Shown piece by piece: positions 26,412 through 35,522 of a stretch of 64,000 nt of DNA. Source of the DNA: Saprospiraceae bacterium (lineage in GTDB: Bacteria > Bacteroidota > Bacteroidia > Chitinophagales > Saprospiraceae). Position numbers and translations under genes: made by a program. How positions within the stretch are numbered: the first letter of the stretch is position 1; each line of letters begins with the position of its first letter. The notes beneath the pieces were generated by a model. That model saw only the letters and a program-made list of their open reading frames with translations. It ran no database searches and was not told the origin of the DNA. The stretch lies in the NCBI GenBank assembly GCA_016715985.1, contig JADJXD010000001.1, positions 1,612,001 to 1,676,000 on the forward strand, read 5' to 3'.

Positions 26412-26435
26412 AATCATGGATTTTAATCCGTGATT
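26412..26435. repeat. Right outer palindrome of REP-transposase element
   Basis: An 11-bp stem (AATCATGGATT / AATCCGTGATT) with one T-G pair. On the minus strand the centre reads GGATTAAAATCC, identical to the left palindrome core. It ends 15 bases before the stop codon of the next gene. Confidence 0.78.
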
Positions 26436-26449
26436 TCTGCACTACTTCA

Positions 26450-28699
26450 CTACCCCATCAACTTAGTATCCACCAAAAACGGTTGGTCATAATATCGTTT
26501 GCCCGTCGCTTTGTACAATGCATTGGCCATAGCACCGATCACGGGTGGATTAAGTGGCTCGCCGAGACCCGTCGGATCTTTTTTGTTATCAACGAAATGA
26601 ACTTCTATTTCCTTGGGTGCTTCAATGTGTCTGATGAGTCGGTATGTATTAAAATTATTTTGTTGCGGTGCACCATCCTTCAAAGTGATGGCGCTGAACA
26701 TACTGTGTCCCAAGCCATCCACGATACCTCCTTCAGATAAATTAGTAGCTGCGACCGGATTGATTACGAGACCGCAATCTACCGCCGCTGTCACTTTCCT
26801 GATCACAGGCGTATTATCCTTCATCTCTATATCAAGTACCTGAGCTACATAGGTATTGTGACAGAAATAAGCAGCTACACCTCGGTGCAATCCTGACGAT
26901 TCTTTGCCCCAACCTGATTTCTCTTTGATGAGTTGAAGTACACCGGCATATCTTTCTGCTTCGTAGTCATTGTCTTTGCCTACAGGACTTGTTTTAGCCT
27001 TTTCGAGCAATTCCAATCTCATATCTATCGGATCTTTGCCCATAGCTTCTGCAAGTTCATCGAGAAATGATTGCTCAGCACCTGCTATAAAATTGGATCC
27101 GGGAGCTCTGAATGCTCCCACACTTACATTGGATACAACGGTCCATTCTTCTGCAAGATAGTTGTCTATGGCTCCTGCCGGAAAACGATTGGCAGATAAG
27201 GAGCTTTCAGGTACGCCACCGGTTTTCACATGAAAAGCAATCAGATTTTTATTTTCGTCGAGTGCTGCCCGATAGGTAGCATGATACGCAGGACGATAAA
27301 TCCCGGTGGTCATATCATCTTCTCTGGTGTAGATCAATTTGATGGGTGTATTCATTTTTTGCGAAATGACGGCTGCTTCTACCACAAAATGCCCATACAA
27401 TCTGCGACCAAATCCGCCTCCCATTCGGGTCATTTGAATATCTATTTTTTCAATTGGAAGACCGAGTCTGGCAGATGCGGATTTTTCCATAAACTCAGGC
27501 GTCTGTATAGGCCCTACCAGTTCTGCTTTTTCGGCAGTTACATGGGCAAAAAAGTTCATCGGTTCCAGCGGACTGTGAGCCAGAAACGGCGCAGTATAAC
27601 TTCGCTCCAGGATTGTAGTGGCCTTTTTGAAAGCAGTTTCGGGATCGCCATCTTTTCTGACTATAGTGCCGGCAGATTTGGAGGCTGCAATCATTTTTGC
27701 TAAGTGGTCACTCGAATTTTCCAGTCCGGAAGGGGTGGATACCTTCTTTGTTTTACCAAAAAATGGCACTTCTTTTTCATTTCCATTAATCTGTTCCCAC
27801 TCACAGGTGATCGCCTTTTTGGCATTCATCACTTCCCATGTGGTATTGCCTACTACTACAACCAATTCGTTGAATGAAATGGTATCGCACCACTGTGTTT
27901 CTTCTCCTTCTTTATAGACATTGATCTTAAATACATCTTTTATACCGGGCATTGACTTTGCTGTTGTGTCATCAAAAGACTTGAGTTTCAGGCCAAAAGC
28001 AGGTGGATGCACAATCATGGCAATCAGCATTCCTTCCTTTTTATAATCGAGTCCGTATAATGGTTTGCCGGTTACTATTTTCTGGCCATCCACATTATTT
28101 TTGGATGTACCGATAATTTTATATTCACTGATGTCTTTGAGTTTGACTTCTTTCGGCACTTCGATGTTTGCTGCGGCAGAAGCCATTTCACCATATCCGG
28201 CTGATTTTCCACTATTTTTATGGTGAATTTTGCTGGCTTCGGTCGTGATTTCTGATACCGGTACACCCCATGCTTTGGCTGCTGCCTCTACCAGCATTTG
28301 ACGGGCAGTAGCACCTGCCATTCTGAGTCCTTCCCACCCATGACGGATAGACTGACTGCCACCAGCAATTTGCCTGGTAAAGATTGAAGTGTCCAATGGC
28401 GCCTGTTCTACAATAACATATTTCCAGTCCACATCGAGTTCTTCAGCGACAATCATCGGCATAGATGTCTTCACATTTTGGCCAATCTCCGGATTGGGCG
28501 ACATGATGGTGACTACTCCGTTTTCGCCGATCTTCAGGAAACCGTTAATATTAAACCATTCCTTAGGCATGGAGAGTAATTGTTCCGGTGTAGGCTTGCA
28601 GGATGCGAGCCAACTGAATCCGATCATCATTCCACCACCTGCCAAAGCACTGCTTTTGATGAATGATCTTCTGCCGTGTGATATTTTTACGAGTGTCAT
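26450..28699 (-). CDS. Molybdopterin-binding aldehyde/xanthine-oxidase-family large subunit (IorB-like)
   Basis: 749 residues. A twin-arginine signal (GRRSFIKSSALAGGG) directs export of the folded enzyme. The rest is a molybdenum hydroxylase large subunit of the isoquinoline 1-oxidoreductase beta type: MSPNPEIGQNVKTSMPMI near 65, GGGFGRRLYG near 425, GAFRAPGS near 525, and GLGEPLNPP near 715 with the conserved catalytic Glu. It oxidises an aldehyde or N-heterocycle using water and passes electrons to the 2Fe-2S subunit encoded upstream. Substrate specificity cannot be read from sequence. It follows iorA-like by 65 bases containing GAATGAATGTGTGAATG repeat text. Confidence 0.9.
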   Translation of the reverse strand: MTLVKISHGRRSFIKSSALAGGGMMIGFSWLASCKPTPEQLLSMPKEWFNINGFLKIGENGVVTIMSPNPEIGQNVKTSMPMIVAEELDVDWKYVIVEQAPLDTSIFTRQIAGGSQSIRHGWEGLRMAGATARQMLVEAAAKAWGVPVSEITTEASKIHHKNSGKSAGYGEMASAAANIEVPKEVKLKDISEYKIIGTSKNNVDGQKIVTGKPLYGLDYKKEGMLIAMIVHPPAFGLKLKSFDDTTAKSMPGIKDVFKINVYKEGEETQWCDTISFNELVVVVGNTTWEVMNAKKAITCEWEQINGNEKEVPFFGKTKKVSTPSGLENSSDHLAKMIAASKSAGTIVRKDGDPETAFKKATTILERSYTAPFLAHSPLEPMNFFAHVTAEKAELVGPIQTPEFMEKSASARLGLPIEKIDIQMTRMGGGFGRRLYGHFVVEAAVISQKMNTPIKLIYTREDDMTTGIYRPAYHATYRAALDENKNLIAFHVKTGGVPESSLSANRFPAGAIDNYLAEEWTVVSNVSVGAFRAPGSNFIAGAEQSFLDELAEAMGKDPIDMRLELLEKAKTSPVGKDNDYEAERYAGVLQLIKEKSGWGKESSGLHRGVAAYFCHNTYVAQVLDIEMKDNTPVIRKVTAAVDCGLVINPVAATNLSEGGIVDGLGHSMFSAITLKDGAPQQNNFNTYRLIRHIEAPKEIEVHFVDNKKDPTGLGEPLNPPVIGAMANALYKATGKRYYDQPFLVDTKLMG

Positions 28700-28764
28700 A
28701 AGTTAATGAATGAATGTGTGAATGGAAAATGATTGAATGTGTGAATGATTAAATAGGTGACAAA

Positions 28765-29223
28765 CTACATATTTTTAGCGGCTGTTTTTACAGCTGCTTT
28801 GATTCTGGTGTAGGTGCCACATCTGCACAGATTGCCATTCATGGCTGATTCGATTTCGTCATCGCTGGGGTTAGAATTTTCTTTCAGCAATGCAGCAGCA
28901 GTCATGATTTGTCCTGCCTGACAATACCCGCATTGTGGTACATCGTGCTCCAGCCACGCTTTTTGTACCGGATGATCACCCGATTCGGAAAGACCTTCTA
29001 TGGTGGTAATTTTTTTATCACCGACAGCACTAACCGGTAAAATACAGGATCTCATCGCTGTACCATCCAGGTGAATGGTACAGGCCCCACAGGACGCGAT
29101 ACCACAGCCAAATTTAGTACCCGGAAGATCCAGATGATCTCTCAATATCCACAATAGGGGTGTTGTTGGATCAACATCAACGGATAACTTTTTGCCGTTT
29201 ACTTTAAGATTAAATGTCGCCAT
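28765..29223 (-). CDS. 2Fe-2S subunit of molybdenum hydroxylase (IorA-like)
   Basis: 152 residues with both expected clusters. A plant-ferredoxin-type site uses Cys40, Cys45, Cys48 and Cys60 (FGCGIASCGACT). The second helical site uses Cys98, Cys101, Cys133 and Cys135 (QCGYCQAG, NLCRCGTYTR). It carries electrons from the molybdenum centre of the downstream large subunit to an unknown acceptor. There is no FAD subunit nearby, which fits the two-subunit IorAB type. It has no signal of its own, so it is probably co-exported with the Tat-tagged partner. Confidence 0.93.
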   Translation of the reverse strand: MATFNLKVNGKKLSVDVDPTTPLLWILRDHLDLPGTKFGCGIASCGACTIHLDGTAMRSCILPVSAVGDKKITTIEGLSESGDHPVQKAWLEHDVPQCGYCQAGQIMTAAALLKENSNPSDDEIESAMNGNLCRCGTYTRIKAAVKTAAKNM

Positions 29224-29258
29224 AATGAATACTTTCTTTTATTAGAAAATCAGAATCA

Positions 29259-29266
29259 CAAATATA
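29259..29266 (-). promoter_or_regulatory. Candidate -7 box (TATATTTG) for the molybdenum hydroxylase genes
   Basis: On the minus strand TATATTTG matches TAnnTTTG, 35 bases before the 2Fe-2S subunit start. The -33 box is not clear. Confidence 0.35.
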
Positions 29267-29430
29267 ATTGAAATATTATATTAATATTACACGAAACCGC
29301 TCCTTTTTATTAAGCAAATCAAGCAATTAACTACATTTAAGGTACAAATGATGAAGTAAAGCCAATTTTAAGTTTCAAATAATTGAAATCAGGATTTTAC
29401 TTATCGTTTTTTTATAACATTTTTTTGTCT

Positions 29431-30483
29431 TTACAGAGAAGCCATATCAATTACAAAGCGGTATTTGACATCACTTTTTAACAAACGCTCATAGGCCAGA
29501 TTGATATCCTGCATTTTTATAATTTCAATATCTGAAACTATATTGTGTTTACCACAAAAATCAAGCATCTCCTGCGTCTCCGCTATTCCGCCAATCAGTG
29601 AGCCTGCAACGGACTTTCTTCCCAATATCATCGGAACGGTATTCAATATGGGTTCCAAACCACCTAAATAGCCCACGAGCACCAAAGTGCCACTGACATT
29701 TAAAGCAGAAATATAGGGATTTACATCATGTATATATGGAACGGTATCTATAATTAAATCAAATTTGCCTGCGACAGAATTCATTTGAGCATCGTCAGAA
29801 GAGATAATAATTTCGTCAGAACCTAAAGCTATAGCATCCTGCTTTTTGCCCGGTGATCTCGAAAATAATGTGACATCAGCTCCCAATCCTTTGGCCAGTT
29901 TTATGGCCATGTGCCCCAAACCTCCCAGTCCTACTACAGCAACTTTACTGCCTTCTTTTACATTCCAATGGCGCAAAGGAGACCAGGTTGTGATACCCGC
30001 ACATAACAAAGGCGCTACGGCTGCCAAATCCAGATTGGACGGTATCGTCAAAACGAAATGTTCGTCCACAACCACTTTTTTCGAGTATCCGCCATAAGTC
30101 ATTCCACCTAAATGTTTGTCAGGACTATTGTAAGTACCCGTGTATCCCGTCAAACAATATTGCTCCAGGTCTTTCTTACAACTTTCGCATGAATGGCAAG
30201 AATCAACCAAACATCCGACTCCGGCCAGATCTCCCACTTTCACTTTGGTAACTTCACTACCTGTTTTTGTGACTCTTCCAACGATTTCGTGTCCGGGAAT
30301 GGCAGGATAGGTCGTGAAACCCCAATCGTTACGTGCAGTATGCAAATCCGAATGGCATACGCCACAAAACAAAATTTCAATCTCTACATCCTTAGGAGTG
30401 ACAGACCTACGATCAATTTGCATTTCTGCTAAATCTGCTTCAGGTGCACTTGTACCGAAGGCTTTTACTTGTTTGTTTTCCAT
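29431..30483 (-). CDS. Zinc-dependent NAD(P) alcohol dehydrogenase (YahK/cinnamyl-alcohol type)
   Basis: 350 residues. Catalytic zinc ligands are Cys43 (FCGVCHSD) and His65 (PGHEIVG) plus a Cys near 162 (LLCAGITTW). The structural zinc site is Cys96, Cys99, Cys102 and Cys110. The Rossmann motif is VGLGGLGHMA. It interconverts alcohols and aldehydes, usually with NADPH in this subfamily. It lies between the molybdenum hydroxylase genes and the MocA-like gene, so alcohol to aldehyde to acid is a plausible combined route; that is inference. It has its own intergenic region (about 200 bases) and may be independently transcribed. Confidence 0.92.
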   Translation of the reverse strand: MENKQVKAFGTSAPEADLAEMQIDRRSVTPKDVEIEILFCGVCHSDLHTARNDWGFTTYPAIPGHEIVGRVTKTGSEVTKVKVGDLAGVGCLVDSCHSCESCKKDLEQYCLTGYTGTYNSPDKHLGGMTYGGYSKKVVVDEHFVLTIPSNLDLAAVAPLLCAGITTWSPLRHWNVKEGSKVAVVGLGGLGHMAIKLAKGLGADVTLFSRSPGKKQDAIALGSDEIIISSDDAQMNSVAGKFDLIIDTVPYIHDVNPYISALNVSGTLVLVGYLGGLEPILNTVPMILGRKSVAGSLIGGIAETQEMLDFCGKHNIVSDIEIIKMQDINLAYERLLKSDVKYRFVIDMASL

Positions 30484-30635
30484 GTTTATTTTATTTACTA
30501 ATATTATCCAATCTTAACATTGGGTGACATTTAAAGTTGTTGAATAACTACGAGATGGCAATATCTGTGCAAATAGTTTTATAATTGTTGGCTAGAAGTC
30601 AGTGACAGATTTAAAACGGCTTATGATTCAAAGCA

Positions 30636-31253
30636 TCAGAATTTTTTAAGGTCTTGAGTTTGTAATAAATGCTGATAATCTGCCAGGGTATCAATATCAA
30701 ATTTACCATCAGCGAAATCGACCAATGCCACATCAGCCGGATATTTATTTACTACCTTTTTAGCCCCTTCATGATCTTTTAATTCCATCAGATAGGGAAA
30801 CAGTGACCGATGAAACAAAGTAGGAGGACCACTTGCTTCCCCATAATTGCAATGAACGATTGGCAGACTGGAATCATGGTATTTTTCCAATATCTGCTGC
30901 AATATTTCAATCGTCAAAAATGGTTGATCGCACAATATCAGAATAACAGCTTCCGTATCCGGATTTGATTGCAGCACCTGTTCCAATCCACAACGTATAG
31001 AAGACGCCAAGCCTTCATTCCAATTTTTATTTATAACAACCTTTGCGTCGTATGTATTAATCTGACTGATTATCTGTTCACTAAAAGCACCAAGTACGAT
31101 AAACGTGTCCAATCCAAGAGTCTGTGTCTGATCGATGGTATGTTGCATCAGGGTTTTGCCCCTGTACATCAGGAGTTGTTTGGGTGTGCCGAGGCGTGAT
31201 GATTCACCGGCGGCGAGGAGGATGAGGGAGATGTTTTTTGTTTTGAGGTGCAT
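30636..31253 (-). CDS. MocA-like molybdenum cofactor cytidylyltransferase (NTP_transf_3)
   Basis: 205 residues. The nucleotide-binding signature LLAAGESSRLGTPKQLL starts at residue 12, and the metal-binding CDQPFLT is near 110. A GPPTLFHRSLF segment and a C-terminal DIDTLADY are as in MobA/MocA-like enzymes. By family it adds CMP to molybdopterin, giving the cytosine dinucleotide form used by xanthine-oxidase-family enzymes. With XdhC and IorAB-like genes nearby, the cytidylyl form is more likely than the guanylyl form. The exact nucleotide preference is inferred from context. Confidence 0.85.
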   Translation of the reverse strand: MHLKTKNISLILLAAGESSRLGTPKQLLMYRGKTLMQHTIDQTQTLGLDTFIVLGAFSEQIISQINTYDAKVVINKNWNEGLASSIRCGLEQVLQSNPDTEAVILILCDQPFLTIEILQQILEKYHDSSLPIVHCNYGEASGPPTLFHRSLFPYLMELKDHEGAKKVVNKYPADVALVDFADGKFDIDTLADYQHLLQTQDLKKF

Positions 31254-31320
31254 AATTAAAAAGTCTTACTGCGCGAAATTTAATTCTAATGATCATAAAT
31301 GGAAAAATATTTTTGATATT

Positions 31321-32742
31321 TTATAATATTATTTTAACCAATTCGGTTAGCAATATTTTATATTCTAAACCACTCAACATTTCTTTTTGCTTTAAATGAA
31401 TATCATTTTTATAGTGATTGGGTTGTATAAAAACTTGAAAATCTATATTGAATAAGTTGATAGTTTGCTCTCCCTTTTTTAATTTATTGATTTTTTCATG
31501 ATTTAAAAGGTAAATAATTTCACTAACATGTGACCTAAAGTTGTGTTCATCATCGATTTTAGTAAAAACTAGTTTATCGATAACAATTTTCAAAATTCGT
31601 ATGTCTCCAAACAAATTCTTTAAAACTGTTAACACAATCAATGTTTGATTAGTAGGCTCATCAAATTTACTAACTTTAAGAACTTTATTAGTAAGTTCTA
31701 TATTCTGTCTGAAATATTTTAAAATACTTCGAAGGTTAACTAAATCCTGATGAATGCATTCACTTAAAATGGCCTTTAAAATATAAGATGCATTGAAATG
31801 ATTTGTTTTTAAATCAATTTCCATGCTTGCTGTTAACCCATTTCCAATTATAATTTTTTCGAATATTATGGATAGAATATTATTTATATTTTCTTTATTA
31901 TCAAATCGATAAATCTCTTTTGAATAAAACTTATCAATGTAACCATTAAAATCTGTTTCACCTCCGTATATCGCAGTATAAATATTCCGGATATTGTCTA
32001 TATCACAAACCAGAATTACCTTATCAAATCCGAATTTATTTTTAGTATTATTATTACGATCATCAAAATGAGAAGAAAATACATTTAATATCCTAAAAAT
32101 ATGTGCAGGATCGATTCTATCTAAATCATCAATAATTAGAATGTTCTCGTTTTTCTCGTTCTTTATATGTCTTAGTCCATTTTGAATTATTTGTGTTATT
32201 TCACCTGTTTCATAAATCCCACCTTCCTTCGAATGTAAGTCTAAAATAAATTTATTGATTATTTGGTTTGTTTTTTCAGATTCATTTTTAGGAGCTTTCT
32301 CAAAATCCTCCCAAAACTGACCCAATTCTTTTGAAAATTGATTTAGCTGTTCTCCAAGTTCAGGTATTAATAATAAAAAGGTTGAGAATAAACTACGTGA
32401 ATTTTCAATTATATTTGAGCCTAATCCATCAAAAAAACCACTATAATTATATTTATTACTACCATCCTTCGGCGTTATTATTAACAATCGAAGTAAAATA
32501 TCATACTTGGTATATCTGAATATATCTTCATTCTGTAAAACTGAATAATTGACCGGATATAAATGTATGACGTTATACTTTGCATTTTCTTTTTCAAAAT
32601 AGTGATTCAAAAAAGTGCTTTTACCAATACCAAATCTTCCTGAAAAAATGATTCGTTCATTATCGGGTAATTCTAAATGTTCAGAAAAGGTTTCCGTCGG
32701 TTTAGTAAAAAGTTCTTGAATATATTCCTTCTCGTTTGACAT
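31321..32742 (-). CDS. KAP-family P-loop NTPase
   Basis: 473 residues, no signal and no convincing membrane span. Walker A is GRFGIGKST at 35-43, and Walker B is ILIIDDLDRIDP at 201-212, with the DDLDR form typical of KAP/STAND NTPases. A later strand KVILVCDIDN and the motif GYIDKFYSKEIYRF match KAP proteins. Most KAP proteins carry membrane helices between Walker A and B; this one has only a weak hydrophobic patch (LFSTFLLLIPEL). The C-terminal 190 residues are helical and unassigned. KAP NTPases occur in phage exclusion and defence contexts, but no effector gene is beside it. The gene is visibly more AT-rich than its neighbours, a sign of possible transfer. Confidence 0.8.
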   Translation of the reverse strand: MSNEKEYIQELFTKPTETFSEHLELPDNERIIFSGRFGIGKSTFLNHYFEKENAKYNVIHLYPVNYSVLQNEDIFRYTKYDILLRLLIITPKDGSNKYNYSGFFDGLGSNIIENSRSLFSTFLLLIPELGEQLNQFSKELGQFWEDFEKAPKNESEKTNQIINKFILDLHSKEGGIYETGEITQIIQNGLRHIKNEKNENILIIDDLDRIDPAHIFRILNVFSSHFDDRNNNTKNKFGFDKVILVCDIDNIRNIYTAIYGGETDFNGYIDKFYSKEIYRFDNKENINNILSIIFEKIIIGNGLTASMEIDLKTNHFNASYILKAILSECIHQDLVNLRSILKYFRQNIELTNKVLKVSKFDEPTNQTLIVLTVLKNLFGDIRILKIVIDKLVFTKIDDEHNFRSHVSEIIYLLNHEKINKLKKGEQTINLFNIDFQVFIQPNHYKNDIHLKQKEMLSGLEYKILLTELVKIIL

Positions 32743-32773
32743 ATTATTTCATTTAAATTTCAAAAACTTACTT

Positions 32774-33214
32774 TTACTCCCCACCAAAAGTATATCTCAA
32801 TCCCCACAAATTTCTAAGTATCAGATTGTCCGTACCTATTGGGTCATAAGTAAACCATTGTGGTGCAAACTCTATCACGAAAGCCAACCGTTTTAAGTCC
32901 TGAAATGGAAAAATATGGAGCTGCACCGGCATTTGCAAAGAATTCACTTCTCCTTCAAACAAATTACCATTGATTCCGGCACCGATTCTGATCTGATGGA
33001 ATTTTCGGGGAGAAAAACCATAATAAAACTGCGCTTCCATATTGGTATCATCCAAAATATTATTGGTATATATCCTGAACTCACCACTCAGGTCCTTAGT
33101 CAATTTTGTCTCTATACCAATAGCGTAGGTTGAGTAAGCGGTAGTTGTTAGTTGGGAAGTTGCTGTAAAAGTGCAAAGACTAAACAAAAAAATTAAAAGA
33201 TTAAGATTTTTCAT
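32774..33214 (-). CDS. Small predicted outer-membrane beta-strand protein, unknown function
   Basis: 146 residues from the ATG at 33214, chosen because it starts a signal peptide (MKNLNLLIFLFSLCTFTATSQ); a TTG eight codons upstream is less likely. The mature part alternates hydrophobic and polar residues (YSTYAIGIETKLTKDLSGEF, FYYGFSPRKFHQIRIGAG) and ends in LRYTFGGE, as expected for a small beta-barrel or periplasmic beta-sandwich. I do not recognise the family. It is 63 bases from the oxygenase start and 31 from the KAP gene start, all on the minus strand, but there is no functional link. Confidence 0.65.
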   Translation of the reverse strand: MKNLNLLIFLFSLCTFTATSQLTTTAYSTYAIGIETKLTKDLSGEFRIYTNNILDDTNMEAQFYYGFSPRKFHQIRIGAGINGNLFEGEVNSLQMPVQLHIFPFQDLKRLAFVIEFAPQWFTYDPIGTDNLILRNLWGLRYTFGGE

Positions 33215-33277
33215 ATGTTGTTTTAGTTTGTGTCCCAAAGATAATTTGTCTGTTTGTTATATCACAACACTTAGCTA

Positions 33278-34264
33278 TCAAACTTTTAATTCAGGAAAAA
33301 CCTTCCCTACCTTTCTGGTTATATAATCACCATAAGTACCTGTGTAGACATGAAGATTGGCGTTATCCCAACGTGGATTTGTGTTTGTATCCCTAAAGAA
33401 TTCATCTGAAAAGGGAAGTGGCTGGATGTTGACATCAAAAGCGGGATCAAAGAATAGTGGAAAGGAATACCTGCCGGATCCGGATTTATTTAATACTCTG
33501 TGCGGGGTCGATCTAAAAAGTCCCTTGGTCAGTATCTCCAGCATATCACCAATGTTGCACACAAATGTATTATGAATATACGGTGCGTTTATCCATTCAG
33601 AATCTACTTTTATTTGCAAACCACCTACTTCATCCTGTTTCAGAATGGTCAGTAATCCATAATCGGTATGTTCGCCGACACCCCAGGGAGCATCTATTTT
33701 ATGGTTGAATTGAGCGGGAGGATAGTGAAAGATCCTGAATAATATCAATGGATAAGAAGTATAATGTTCATGAATATAAAATTCATCCAATCCCAGACTG
33801 AGTGATATCCCTCTCATCAGCGCATGACCCAATCGCTCTACCTGAGACATGTAAGCCAGTACTATTTCTGCAAAGTCGGGAATACCGTCAGGAAATAAAT
33901 TTTTGCCGTGCAGCAAAAGACCTTTTTTCACTCTTTCATCATTTGAATCCAATTCCTGCCCAAAATATATCCCTTCTTTTAAATCAGGTTTGCCGGAAGT
34001 GAGTTCATCACCTACAGGAAAATAACCTCTCCACGCATGACCGCCCAGTGACATCCATATTTTCATTTTTTCTTCCAATGGTAAAAGAAAAAAAGTTTTA
34101 CTGCATTCTTCCAACGATCGTTGCAAATCTTCAGAAATACCGTGGCCGGACAAATAGAAAAATCCAAATTCTATACAAGCTGATTTTATTTTCTCAGCAA
34201 CCAAGTATTTCTCACTACAATCAGCGAATAGCTCACTTACATCAATTACGGGGACTTGGATCAT
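33278..34264 (-). CDS. Isopenicillin-N-synthase-like 2-oxoglutarate/Fe(II) oxygenase
   Basis: 328 residues. The N-terminal DIOX_N domain (PVIDVSELF, FGFFYLSGHGI) is followed by the double-stranded beta-helix core with Fe ligands His199, Asp201 (GEHTDYG) and His255 (STPHRV), and the 2OG or substrate carboxylate Arg265 in GRYSFPLFFDP. It hydroxylates or oxidises a small molecule; the substrate is unknown. The length is normal for the family. The gene stands alone with its own upstream intergenic region. Confidence 0.9.
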   Translation of the reverse strand: MIQVPVIDVSELFADCSEKYLVAEKIKSACIEFGFFYLSGHGISEDLQRSLEECSKTFFLLPLEEKMKIWMSLGGHAWRGYFPVGDELTSGKPDLKEGIYFGQELDSNDERVKKGLLLHGKNLFPDGIPDFAEIVLAYMSQVERLGHALMRGISLSLGLDEFYIHEHYTSYPLILFRIFHYPPAQFNHKIDAPWGVGEHTDYGLLTILKQDEVGGLQIKVDSEWINAPYIHNTFVCNIGDMLEILTKGLFRSTPHRVLNKSGSGRYSFPLFFDPAFDVNIQPLPFSDEFFRDTNTNPRWDNANLHVYTGTYGDYITRKVGKVFPELKV

Positions 34265-34705
34265 TCACAAAAAATTTATCAAAATTACAAAAAAATATCT
34301 GTTGTGTTCTTTGAAATCGTTTTTGTATGTATAAAAGAATACCATATTAATTCAAAAAGTTTTATTGAGGGCAGGTCGTCCCTTTAGGGAATGCGCCCGC
34401 CTGCTCCGAAGCGGGCAGGGGTTGCGGGAAGCAATTATACAATTATTTATATGGTTATTAAATAAAAAATCCTTTGCCTTTAGTTATACACACACCTTTT
34501 TAGTAAGATGTCGGAATTTTCCAAATTTCCAAAACTAAAGCCAAACCCTTTCCAAAATCGAAGATAGAATTTCAAATTACATTTTCACAAAATCACCCGG
34601 AAATAATCTGAATTCAAATATTTCAAAAAAAAATATAAACTATTCATTTCAAATTATATATTTACATTTCAAAACATTTAATCACCCATTAAAACAAAAA
34701 ACACT
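34265..34705. repeat. Intergenic region with dispersed hairpin repeat (copy 1)
   Basis: 441 bases without a gene. At 34355-34470 lies a repeat: AAAAAGTTTTA, then CCCTTTAGGGA, CCGCCTGCTCCGAAGCGGG, GGGGTTG and TAATTATTTATATGG. It aligns with copies at 50237-50376 and, inverted, at about 50875-50965. The rest is AT-rich with nothing recognisable. A TACATTTC box near 34660 could be a -7 element for the downstream membrane gene. Confidence 0.65.
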
Positions 34706-35482
34706 ATGAGTAACCATCAGAATGTTCAGAATGCTATCGATTCCGGTTATGACTTCAGAATCGGTGCTTACTACTCCAGAGGATTTGAATTATTCAAACA
34801 AAAACCGCTGGAATTTATCGGCTACATTGTATTATTTTTAGTCATCAGCATGATTGTAAGTTTTATTCCACTACTAGGTTTTATCATAAGCATTATTATT
34901 ACACCGGCGTTAACCGTCGGAGTAGCAAATTATTGTCATCTGATGGAGAAGGGTGAAAATCCTGAATTTGGAAATTTTTTCGATGGATTTAAAAAACTGA
35001 CGCCGCTGATAGTCGCCTATCTGCTGACATTAGTCATATATTTAATTATTTCCCTGCCATTAATTTTTATTGTAGGCTTTAGTCTGATCAGTACTTTCGC
35101 AAGTGGTGATCCGGAAGGTATATTTGAAGCCACAGAACAATTGGCTGCGAGTGGGTTGTGGATATCGCTTTATGCATTAATCATCCTGTATATTGCTGTT
35201 TCCCTCAGATGGACGTTGTATCTTGTATTTTTCCAACAGTATGATGCCGTGGAAGCGATTAAAACCAGTTGGAAATTAGTTAATAAAAAATGGTTTTCAC
35301 ACTTTTTATTTTTATTACTTGCCGGTGTGTTGTTCTTTTTGGGGATCATTGCACTCTTAGTAGGTATTTTTGTAGCGCTCCCTGTATATTATGCTGCTGA
35401 CTATGTTGCATTTGCTGATGTTACAGGACTTCACAGCTCGGATGAAATAGATGAGATTGGGATGGATGAAGGAATCGTCTAA
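34706..35482 (+). CDS. Multi-pass membrane protein (DUF975-like), unknown function
   Basis: 258 residues with about six membrane segments (FIGYIVLFLVISMIVSFIPL; ISIIITPALTVGVANYC; IVAYLLTLVIYLIISLPLIF; WISLYALIILYIAVSL; HFLFLLLAGVLFFLGIIALL). The arrangement, with a conserved DAVEAIKTSWKLV loop before the last pair, resembles DUF975-type or related integral membrane proteins. No catalytic motif is seen. It is followed by a long hairpin terminator and is probably monocistronic. Confidence 0.7.
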   Translation: MSNHQNVQNAIDSGYDFRIGAYYSRGFELFKQKPLEFIGYIVLFLVISMIVSFIPLLGFIISIIITPALTVGVANYCHLMEKGENPEFGNFFDGFKKLTPLIVAYLLTLVIYLIISLPLIFIVGFSLISTFASGDPEGIFEATEQLAASGLWISLYALIILYIAVSLRWTLYLVFFQQYDAVEAIKTSWKLVNKKWFSHFLFLLLAGVLFFLGIIALLVGIFVALPVYYAADYVAFADVTGLHSSDEIDEIGMDEGIV

Positions 35483-35522
35483 TTGATTTATAGACATAGT
35501 TCACTTATTATTTTTTTATAAA

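Larger units (their letters stand above)
25824..26435 (-). mobile_element. REP-associated tyrosine transposase element with symmetric palindromic ends
   Basis: The transposase gene is framed by inverted copies of the same two-part structure: an outer palindrome with core GGATTAAAATCC, a 12-base spacer, and an inner 5-bp hairpin with a TAC loop. This arrangement is typical of RAYT/REP systems, in which the transposase recognises hairpins as single strands. The element sits between the serpin and the molybdenum hydroxylase large subunit. Exact ends and target-site duplications could not be fixed. Confidence 0.7.
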
